Shown here one piece after another: positions 52,342 through 61,205 of a stretch of DNA of 64,000 nt. Origin of the DNA: Isoetes taiwanensis (Eukaryota > Streptophyta > Lycopodiopsida > Isoetales > Isoetaceae); contig JAJEKV010000287.1 of the NCBI GenBank assembly GCA_021234155.1, positions 186,001 to 250,000 of the forward strand, written 5' to 3'. A model generated the notes under the pieces. That model was not told the origin of the DNA, did no database searches, and was given only the letters and a program-made list of their open reading frames with translations. The translations under genes were made by a program, and so were the position numbers. Within the stretch, counting starts at the first letter, position 1. The number at the start of each line of letters is the position of its first letter.

Positions 52342-53272
52342 TCAAAAGAAACACGGAGGGCCATTAACATTTTTTGCATCCAACCTCTCAAGAATTTCCA
52401 CGGCCTCCGTATCAAAGAAATCCACAAGTTGTATTCCCTTCAATATTGTCTTCCAGTTATCATCCATTGCAAGTTGATACAACAATGGAAAAATGGAATC
52501 CACTAGCAAACTTGAACTTGACTTAAATTCTTCAATCCTCATGCTTCTTTGCAATACTTGGTTGTATAAGGTGGAGACAAGAATGTTTTATAAAACCGAG
52601 TCATCAACCAAAATACATCTTTTCGGTGTATTGAGGAAGCTGGCAAGACACCTTTTCCAAAGGTTTCATGAACCTTTGGTTTGTCAACATGTCCGGGTGC
52701 GTGAAAGGCATTTTGTCACAAAACTCTTGTCCCCAAATAAAAACAAACATGTGTATAAGTAATGGACACAACTTCTGTAACACCTCCTTTGTATTGAAAC
52801 CAGTCATAGATGACCATATAGCCAAGTCATAGTAAACACTTACCTTGTTTAAAAATTCTGTAACACCAGGTCTGAATAAAACTATCTTGTTTTTTGTATA
52901 CTCTATAATGTGTGGGCGTATTTCAAGTTTTTCAGACTTTGAATATGTTTTAACCAAAACACCATTGAGGTCCATAATCAATAGCTTTCTACTCACCATG
53001 ATATCTCTGCTATGTGCTGCTTTACTTGTTGAACCTGCTGGCTCAACACTTGCTGGCAAACTTGCTGGCTCAACACTTGTTTCAAATGTCTTGGCAACTG
53101 TATCAACACAATGTTGAACCATTGTTGGCTGTACTATATTTGCCTCTGAAACTATCTTTTGTGGAACAAAAGCTGGCTCAACACTTGTTTCAAATGTCTC
53201 AACTATATTTGGCTCAACTATAGTTGGTTGAACTATAGTTTCACTTTCCTTTTCTGCTCTCCTTTTCTTCAC
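52342..53272 (-). pseudogene. FCP1-like domain of transposon gene A, copy 2
   Basis: LLIMDLNGVLVKTYSKSEKL carries motif I with Asn in place of the second Asp. LAIWSSMTGFN, then FVFIWGQEFCDKMPFTHPD and MKPLEK follow. The frame changes near 52620, after which ILVDDS (motif III) and a helical C-terminal part (SIFPLLYQLAMDDNWKTIL, FFDTEAVEILERLDAKN) appear in another frame. The N-terminal 100 residues are a Val/Glu/Thr-rich repeat (VEPAFVP, ETFETSVEPA). It is joined upstream to the RING/coiled-coil part at 53811-55278. Confidence 0.8.
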
Positions 53273-53810
53273 TTTATTGATGATGTTTGATTTCTCTTTT
53301 TCATTATCAAATTTGTTTGAATTTCGTGCAGACCTACATTAGAACAAAACAAATTCAAACAACCATTGCAAAGCAATTTAATTTTTTTTTATTAATAACA
53401 CTCAAATGGCTACAATGAACACTCAAATACCTTCTAATGGCTACAACACTGCCTTTCATTGATATGGAATTATCTCCAATTGTCCCTGCATGGAATCAAG
53501 GCCAGCTAATTTTCATGTAACAGACTCTTGATTGAGACAGAATCATTTTTGTCATTCAGAGCATCAAGTATAGCTTGAAATAGAATACCTTCTTTTGGAG
53601 TTGGACCCTGATCTTCTACTTCAAGAGCAGCAGTGGCAGCAGATTGACCTGTCGTGATGATGCTTTCCCAAGTGGCAGCATTATTAAGTGCTACAAGTGC
53701 TTCATCTGTTGTTTCTTTGCAACTCTACACTTGTATTCTCATCAGCCTCTAATGCATCTTTCGATTCTTCTTGCTTACGAATGGATAAGTCCTCTTAGGT
53801 GCTTCTCCTT

Positions 53811-55278
53811 TCACCTTGCTTTATCTTTGCTTTTACGTTTCTTTGGAACCTGCACTTTTGATTTGGGTGAAAATTTTCTTTTCTTCGAATGTTCCTTCAC
53901 CACTTCTATCTCTGTGTCACTCTCTTGATGTGACTCTGAATTTCCTTTCCCCTCAACAACCTTCCCAAGGTTTTCTGTAGCAGCTTCACCCTCATCATCT
54001 GTTAGTATAACATTATTTGCTCCAATCTTATAAGGAGATCTTGAAGTTGAGGGTAGCAGAGCAAGATTTCCAAAAGTTGATATCCTATCATGTACAATGG
54101 AAGGTGATCCTGTATTTTCAAGCACTGTCTCATCCACAGGCACTGTCATACCAAGCTCTAAAAATAAAGCAGAACTGATAGATGAAGTGCAAACAATGCA
54201 TTTACCTTTAGCCAACAAAGCTGTGCACATTAAATGATACTCATGATCACATTTTAGTTTTCTTGATAACTTTTGTAATTCTTTGGAGAATGCTAATCCA
54301 CATGCAGCACAAGCGTCCTCAAATAGCACAGGTAAGTCTCTACTAACTGCATTGACTCTAATTGGTGAAAATTTCATACCTTTCAGTTCTTCCAAGTTTT
54401 TGAGGTTTGATCTCAGTATTGAGAGGTTAGCATCCTTCATGTGAAGTTCACCTTGCAATTCATCCCTTCTTGATGCTGTGTTTGGATTGACCTTCCTGTA
54501 ACTTGCCATTTTTTTTGCTGCATAGGTCTCAAGCATAATACTTGTTTCAAGCTCAGCAATGTCTTTTTCTAACTCTGGAGTTACCTGCAAAGATTTTTTG
54601 AGTTCTAATTCTTTTTTCATTTGCTCAATATTATTGTTTTGCTTACGCCACATTGCCACTTAAAGCCTGGTTTGAGAGATCCTCTGCTGCCAATGTGACA
54701 AGGATGTCATTCAACTCCAATGCACAAGCTTCTCTCTCACTAGAAATTCTGGTGATCTCATTCTCGATCAGTTCTATATTCTGTACAATGTTTGTGCTCA
54801 AAATAAAAGATTCCACTGCCAACTTCTTTTCCTCTTGAGCTTCTACCGTCTTCTTCTCTGTATTTTTTGGTTCCAATGATTCAGGCTTCCTACACCTCCT
54901 GTATTTCATAATTTGAGCTCCAGCAGCAGCCCAATTTACCTTGTGCTTTTCAGGATTTTTTTGTGCAGATATGCAATTTTCCCATGCAAAAGCATAGGCT
55001 ATCTGTTTTCTGACCTCATTATTGCATAATCCCTCACTCTGATAAAGCTTCTTTATCAATGTTTGTAATTGTTCTTTCAGATGTGGCTGTACCAGCGAGA
55101 TTTTTATACTGTGTCTGGAATTTATCTCCTCTCTCCAAACTGATAGCCAATCTTCTTTGGTGATTTTTTTCTCCAAATATTTCATTTTTAGAGCCGGAAT
55201 TAGTCCATCATCCGACAATCCATGCATTTCCACAAAATCTTCTACTGTCACTGCTTCGGCCATTCTTATGCTTTCCAT
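53811..55278 (-). CDS. RING-type zinc finger and coiled-coil N-terminal part of transposon gene A, copy 2
   Basis: Starts at 55278 (MESIRMAEAVTVEDFVEMHG). Residues 1-200 are helical with a coiled-coil end (LIENEITRISSEREACALEL). A frame change at about 54650 leads to the second ORF: a coiled coil (EQMKKELELKKSL, ELEKDIAELETS), then a RING-like finger with C117-x2-C120, C137-x-H139-x2-H142-x2-C145 and C154-x2-C157 (second-ORF numbering), a C3H2C3 pattern of E3 ligases, then an acidic and Lys-rich tail. Together with 52342-53272 this gives helical domain, coiled coil, RING and FCP1-like domain. Such a combination is not one I know from host plants. Ubiquitin-ligase activity is inferred. Confidence 0.75.
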
Positions 55279-55284
55279 TTGGCT

Positions 55285-55425
55285 TTCGGTATGGCTATGG
55301 CGCGAGAAATTCCCAGACTAAAAGCTATGACTATGGCGCGAGAAAGTTCGACTAAAAGCTATGGCTTATGGCTATGGCGTACGGTTATGGCGTGGGAACT
55401 GCCAGCATTAATTGCGTGACACAAA
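55285..55425. repeat. tandem GGCTATGGCG repeats inside the right TIR of copy 2
   Basis: TATGGCGCGAGAAA and AAAAGCTATGGC units repeated between the gene A start and the right terminus. Confidence 0.8.
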
Positions 55426-55471
55426 ATTTGGCCGGGATCAAGTGCTTTAGGTCTTGGGAGTCTTTGTCGCG

Positions 55472-55501
55472 TTTTTGATCACCAGTATAGAATTTACACC
55501 C
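55472..55501 (-). repeat. right TIR of Sola-like copy 2
   Basis: Perfect inverse of 48502-48531, followed by GATT 55502-55505. Confidence 0.97.
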
Positions 55502-55505
55502 GATT

Positions 55506-55733
55506 GTACCCTGAGAAACCATCCATGAAAGAGTACATCTCATGACCAGCAACTTCTTCAAGAACCTGGTCAGTGAAGGGGAGCGGAAAGTGAGGGTTGC
55601 TGCATGACGGCATGAACATCGACTGTCTCTGAAGAAGAAAGTGGGTCAGAAAAATGATCAAGATGTTGAATGCGATTGCAGGAAGCCAGGTAAGGGTCCA
55701 AAAGAGCCGCCACAGCCTGGTCCTGATCGAGCG
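55506..55733 (-). pseudogene. pol: Gypsy-2 RT, portion before the transposon insertion
   Basis: Minus strand reads FPLPFTDQVLEEVAGHEMYS and FMDGFSGYN up to the insertion point. The preceding RT finger region with the KKKDGK.RVCVDYR motif is absent, so a deletion predates or accompanies the insertion. Confidence 0.8.
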
Positions 55734-56573
55734 TCATGTCACCCCAAGGATCAGCATACTTTCGAGTGGTAAGATGAGAGAGAGGGAGACTACTGGAGGA
55801 GCTTGAACATGATAAATATTTTGTGCTTCTTCAGAGTCAGTGTCGGAGATGGAAGGTTCAGCATTTTCGACAGAGATCAATTGGCCAGTTTCCAGATCCA
55901 TTGTGGCATTGAGATGGCCATCGGTGATGACAAGTTGGTCCGTGGCCCAGTAATGAATACTTTTTGCCTGTCGGAGAAAAGGTCTTCCAACCAGCATTTC
56001 ATAGTCACCAGGATCTTCTCCAGCTTTCCAAACACCAAATTCCAAGGGGAATTTGAGATCACCAATGCTGATATGGAGAAGAGGAGTGACACCTTGAGGA
56101 CGCGTGATATGACCATTTGCCAACTTGATGTCATAAGGGGCACGGTATAATTGTTTGATGCCCAATTGTTTCCTGAGTTTATCAGTAATGAGATTGACGG
56201 CACTACCACCATCAATTTGGACATGATTGATGTGCTGATTGCCCACCGTGGCATGCACCGTGGGTGTTGAAGTTGCAACAGCTCTAACCAGTACCGTGGG
56301 AAGAGGTAACTGATCTTTGAGAGCCGGACAGAGTTTCAAAATGGTGGCCAGGCTCAAAGGAATCTTGATCTTGGCGAGTTCTTCCTGAAGTTCCAAAGGA
56401 ACATGTGAAAAAGGGTCCGCAGGGTCTAGTGGAGCCGGAGTCTGTGGTAAAGAAGCGGAGACTTTTGAGAAGCTCGACCTCAGCAGCAATATTTGGATAT
56501 GTCTGAGAGCGTGCGCTGGTGGATGATGACGGCACTGCCTGACGCTGCTGAGCCCGAGTGGTGGCGTGAACAT
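55734..56573 (-). pseudogene. pol: Gypsy-2 protease
   Basis: QIDGGSAVNLITDKLRKQLG carries the aspartic-protease active site as D-G-G in place of D-S/T-G, followed by the flap and a second conserved segment, MLVGRPFLRQAKSIHYWATD. It lies in a different frame from gag. Confidence 0.85.
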
Positions 56574-58599
56574 TTGCCAAGGTTCTTCCTTCCACAGCCT
56601 GCATGAGTTTCAGAATACTTTGTCTCACTTTAGGCATGACATTAGGCATGAGTTTGTCAAGATCAGGCGCGAAGTGAACTTTTTTGTCATCTTCATGAGG
56701 GACTGTTTCCACAGCAAAAGCAGGTTGCGTGTCATGAGGAACGATGGTCAAAGGGCGTGAAGCCCGTGTGTGACGTGTGACTAGACCAACCCAATTGGAC
56801 GGCTGGACGGGAGGGTTGAGAGCCTGATAAATCTCTTTTTGAGCTTGTTGATCCATAGGATTGGAGGTAGATGCAATTTGCTGAGGGCGCTGTTGTTGAG
56901 GCGGCCGTGGTGGCTTCCTCAGAACAGGACGGGGGCCTTGTTTACCGTTGGCCACCCACAGTTGATAAGCCGTGAGGCGTACAGAAGCAGGCTGAGTGGA
57001 ACCTGGGAGCTGGACTTGAACTTGAGGAAGTTGAGGACACGCCGTGGTGGTGTGACCCCATTCATGACAATGATAACATTGAGCCTTTGAAGGATCAAAG
57101 GGAGGACGATTACCTTGTCCCCGTGGCTGCTGCTGCATTTGTTGATATTGCTGAGGTTGCTGAGTTTGATAGTGCTGAGGCTGATATGACGTTTGTTGTT
57201 GAGGCGTGGTCTGGACTTGAGAGACCATTTTATTGCGAAAAGGTGTAGGATGAGAACGAGTGCAGTCTTCCGTGGCGTGATTGCACATATTGCATCGTTT
57301 ACAATGAGGAGGTCCATTGGAGGAGTTGCATTCATTTGTCAGATGACCTTGATATTTACAAATAGTACACCAGATGTGAGCGCGTTGTGGATTTGCTTGC
57401 TGAGGCTGAACAGAGTTCTGGGGAACCATGACGGGGGGCATGAAAGGAAGTTCCTGGAGAGCAACACCCCTAGAGGAAACATTGACCGAGTGATTGACTA
57501 ATTCAATGGCCTGCTCCAGAGATTTGGGACGCAGGTATTCTGTCATGAGTCGAATGGCAGGAGGAAGGCCCTGCAGAAATCAGACGAGGATCTGGCTTTG
57601 CGTGGGGTATTCATGGAGTTTACTGACAAGAATGTGAAGACGGTCCGCAAAATTCCTGGCTGACTCCGTGGGCTCTTGTTGAAGGTCATTGAGTTGCTTG
57701 AGGAGTAACTGATCATCGTCCGTGGTGCCATAATGAGACAGAAAGGCAGTTTTCATTTCTTGCCAACTCTGTTTCCAGTGACTTTTATTGGCCATTAACC
57801 ACTGATGAGGGGCGCCTCGTAGCGTGGTCGAAAAGATATGAAATTTGAGTTGTGGCTGCGCATGACCATTCAGAATGGCCAAGGCTTCAAATTCCTCCAT
57901 GTGGGCTTGAGCACTCTGATCCAGAGGTTTGCCTTTAGTGTTACCAAAGGTTGGATAAGTCAGCTTCAAATTATGATTGGGAGATGAAGGTGGAACAGGT
58001 GCATAGACAGGTGGATTTGGTGGAGGATATGCAGAAGCATAGAGAGGTGGAACATTCTGAGAGTGAGAGCAAAGAGGGGGAACTGAAAAAACATGTGGTC
58101 CAGCGAAAGCAGCATCTGGTGGGGAAGGGCCTTGGGAGCCTTCCTCATTAGGCTTGAGATCAGTGGTTTGGTAAACAGGAAGAGCATGCTGAAAAGATGG
58201 AGAAGACTGAAAGTCGTGAACGTGGGTAGGGCCAAAAGAAACATGATGATAGCCCATCCCACCAGGAGGTGAAGAAGGTTGTGATGGAAGAGGGCTGTGA
58301 CCTGACGGGATATTGATATAGGTGCTGTCAGGAGTCTGGAAATAGTGAGGCGTGGGCTGAACATGGGTATGCTGTGGAGATTGAGGTTGAGAACAATGCC
58401 GACACACAGGGGGAGACCCTGGTCGAGAATGAGCACGAGGGGTAGGAGGGGCCGACTGAGCGCGGGAGCGGATACGACCACCCTCAATGTCATAGGCAGA
58501 ATCATACATATCCCGAACAGCCTCGCATCGTTGATGGCGCTCCAGGCGAGCCGCCGTTTGGCAGAGAAGTTCTTCATGAGTGAAATCTCGAGCCGACAT
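56284..58599 (-). pseudogene. gag: Gypsy-2 Gag with one internal stop
   Basis: Starts MSARDFTHEELLCQTAARLE at 58599. A long Pro/Ser/His-rich region (residues 45-215), then the capsid domain: FEALAILNGHAQPQLKFHIF, WLMANKSHWKQSWQEMKTAF, ESARNFADRLHIL. TGA at 57582-57580 interrupts between ILV and FLQGLPPAIR; the frame is the same on both sides. Then zinc fingers: CTICKYQGHLTNEC and CYHCHEWGHTTTAC (both C-x2-C-x4-H-x4-C). The C-terminus merges into the protease frame by a frame change near 56500. Confidence 0.88.
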
Positions 58600-58617
58600 G
58601 ATGGAAGAAAGATCAGA

Positions 58618-58634
58618 CCCGGCAGCGGCGACAG
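58618..58634 (-). promoter_or_regulatory. Gypsy-2 primer binding site, tRNA-Asp-like
   Basis: Minus strand reads TGTCGCCGCTGCCGGG shortly after the LTR end. It differs at two positions from the TGGCGCCGTTGCCGGG PBS that I associate with Tat/Athila elements. Confidence 0.65.
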
Positions 58635-59230
58635 TGTTTGGGGTCTGGGTTCGGGAACTCCTGCAAGACAGCCCTCTGTGAGGACCCTTGGATCTAACAG
58701 GAGAATCCGGGAGCTATGTCACGCGGGATTTGCAAGAAAAGAACAAGAAAAAGAGAACAGAACAAAAAGAGAACAATGAGATCACAATAATGAGAACAAC
58801 TTCTTTGATGTCAATGAAGATACATGAGCTCTCGCAATCGAGAGAAAACTAATGTGAGACAAGACTCAAAACTCATCTAAAACTCATGTGCTAGCTCTAC
58901 TCATATATATAGTACAATGGCCTTTGGCCCAATATAGACACTCTGACTGATCTCGGTGCCGACTCCTGGAAGGAGGCCTGATTTGCAGGAATGCTGGCGG
59001 TGCCTCTTGAAGTGCCTGAAATCACGCTGACGCTGACGCGGGCGGTGACGGGCCGTCACTTGTCTGAACGCCGCCTCTTGGTAGCAGACGCGGGCTTTGA
59101 CTGTGTGGTCTGCTGTTTGGTCTTTTGCTGGGCATTTGACGACTGACCCGTGCCTGGCTGTGAATCTTTGGCCTTGACTTGGTCCGTTGTATGCATGAAT
59201 AGTCCTGTACCAGGAGGCACAGGACTAACA
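58635..59230 (-). repeat. Gypsy-2 5' LTR
   Basis: Partner of 41950-42547. Reads TGTTTGGGG...GGACTAACA on +; TG/CA ends. Confidence 0.93.
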
Positions 59231-59235
59231 ATTAT
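59231..59235. repeat. target site duplication ATTAT (right) of Gypsy-2
   Basis: Matches 41945-41949. Coding of Gypsy-3 resumes immediately after. Confidence 0.9.
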
Positions 59236-60345
59236 CTAGAAGGTGAGTCTCACATTTTTGCAGCTATAGAAACTGGTAAAGCTGACAGCCAACCATCTGT
59301 CATATCCACCATTGGCCATATTGATACCAAACCCTTTGTCATCTTAATGGATACTGGCGGTATGCACAACTTTGTGTCACCCAGACTGCCTGAGTCAATG
59401 AACCTTGCAACCTTGAAATCCAAACCTCGTCCCGTCACCTTAGCAAGTGGAGCTATGCCACACACAGGGTCGCCGGGTTAATTTGAATATCCAGCTACCA
59501 GGAGCACCAGTTGCTCTAGGCGCTATGAATATTGGCAAGTATAGTTTAATTGTCGATATGGAGTTCTTGGCAGCTACAAAAGCTAATATTGACTGTGAGA
59601 AGCGTGATGTCACTTTCAATGCAGCTAACGGGGCTCGTGTCACCCTAAAAAGTAATCAGGTTCAACCCATTATGCAGAGCATGTCATTGTCACAGTTGGA
59701 CAAGGCTGTCCGGAAGGACCAAGTTGCTTGTATTGTTCGACTTGCCTTAGTCGAAACCGATGCCCAGAAAGAGGAAACCATTCGAGACTTGACTCTAGCT
59801 ATTGCTAGCCTACTTCATGAGTTTCATGACTTTTTTCCTAACGAGATTCGGAGGCTACCACCTTTTAGGGGGTAGAGTGCGAGATTGCACTTGCGCCGGG
59901 TACAAAGTCCACTAGTAAGGCCCCGTACCGTATGAGCACACCCAAATTGGCAGAGCTTAAGAAGCAGTTGCATGATCTTCTTAAGCTAGAGTTCATTCGC
60001 CCTAGTGTTTTCCCTTTTGGTGCGCCGATACGATTTGTCAAGAAGAAGGATGGATACACTTCGCATGTGCATTGATTACCGCCAGTTGAATAAGCATACT
60101 ATTAAGAATCGGTATGCGTTACCGCGAGCCGATGATCTTATGGATCAACTGCAAGGGGCAAAATATTTCTCCAAGATCAATCTTCGATCAGAATATCATC
60201 AAATAAGAATCAAGGAGGAGGATATCCATAAATCAGCTTTTCAGACTCACTATGGCCACTACGAATTCACTGTTGTACCTTCGGCCTCACCAATGCACCA
60301 ACCACGTTCTAGACATATATAATGCAGTCTTGCATTTTTCATTTT
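59236..60345 (+). pseudogene. pol: Gypsy-3 protease and RT, right half of the split element
   Basis: GESHIFAAIETGKADSQPS and MDTGGMHNFVSPRLPE (protease, D-T-G), NIGKYSLIVDMEFLAATKA, and the spacer FHDFFPNEIRRLPPF all align with Gypsy-1 Pol. After a frame break near 59873 come RT pieces: [20 protein letters not shown] and [20 protein letters not shown], and, one frame later, [14 protein letters not shown] ends before Y-x-DD and is joined to unrelated sequence with a RING-H2 pseudogene. This is a long-dead element. Confidence 0.88.
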
Positions 60346-61205
60346 TGTTTTTGTTCCTGCTGAATTTTTCTGCAACACAATCTATCTTCATATTTTGTTG
60401 GCACGTCCAATGCTGTAACCTGTCACGACATCTTAATTAGACACATAGCTTCAAGGATTCCTCCTCCGCCGCCTTTTTTAGGACCTGCGGCACTGTTCTC
60501 ACAATATAGCTATGCTCTATGCTCTGTTTTTTAGGAATTCTTGGCGCGGTCCAGATCCTCGTTGTCGGATTGCAAAAAGTGTCTAAATGAAGGCAGATTC
60601 ATGCTCTAAGTAGTTCGATTTGTGCAGAATCGATAAGTGTAGAGCAAAGCATTAAACAAAATAGAAAGATATTTTGTGGGGATTATGCAGCAAGTTGCAC
60701 CACAAAGACTGTAGTAGAACGCCGCCTCCACTGGAACAAGAATTTAAGATCAGGTAGTGTTTTCTCTGTTTACTCATCATTTATTGCAGTGAATTCCCTG
60801 CTCCATGTTTTTACTCCCTTGAAATTTTTAAGTCTGGAAGCATCTGGGATTTTTAGATACACCGGCTAAACATTTACTCAATTGCCTGCCAGTATTCACA
60901 TATTATAAGGCAGATCTAGTTGTAGAGTGTGCAGTTTGTATTTCGGAATTTGAAGAGGGCCAAGCAGGGCGCCGATTGCCCGCTTGTGGCCATAGTTTCC
61001 ACACAGGTTTCATTCGCATTCTATGTGCCCCTTCTGCAGTGCCGCATAAACGCAAATCAGAGCCTGGAACAAAATTCCCTGCCTCAAAATGCCAGCGTCT
61101 TTGAGATTGTGATAAGTATTATGGAATCGGGCTCTTCGTCTTCCGAATCAGGCAAGGCTGAACGGGAGGCTGAATCCCCATCTTCTTCTTCTTCTTTGGC
61201 TGCTT
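60009..61205 (+). repeat. segmental duplicate B of the RT-RING pseudogene unit
   Basis: Near-identical to 20071-21281. This copy is in its original context because Gypsy-3 coding continues upstream of its left edge. Confidence 0.85.
60928..61036 (+). pseudogene. RING-H2 (ATL-like) pseudogene fragment, copy B
   Basis: ECAVCISEFEEGQAGRRLPA then CGHSFH, with the last Cys pair (MCPFC) one frame away. ATL-type RING-H2 spacing; lacks the stop seen in copy A but has the same frame break. Confidence 0.75.

Larger units (their letters stand above)
48502..55501. mobile_element. Sola-like DNA transposon, copy 2 (complete ends, 7000 bp)
   Basis: Perfect 30-bp terminal inverted repeats at 48502-48531 and 55472-55501 (start GGGTGTAAATTCTATACTGG), flanked by GATT duplications. 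It interrupts the Gypsy-2 RT. It carries a transposase gene (+) and a RING/FCP1 gene (-) in convergent order. The 4-bp duplication fits the Sola superfamily. Both genes carry frame breaks, so the copy is probably inactive although its ends are perfect. Confidence 0.93.
41950..59230 (-). mobile_element. Gypsy-2: Ty3/gypsy element of the Tat/Athila type, interrupted by a Sola-like transposon
   Basis: Direct LTRs at both ends, 5-bp duplication ATTAT, PBS next to the right LTR and PPT next to the left LTR prove minus orientation. Order: LTR, gag, protease, RT, [7-kb transposon], RT, RNase H, integrase, antisense small ORF, large third ORF, LTR. No chromodomain. The PBS, lineage features of the integrase and the 3' extra ORF point to the Tat/Athila clade (inference). 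Without the insertion it is about 10.3 kb. Confidence 0.92.
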
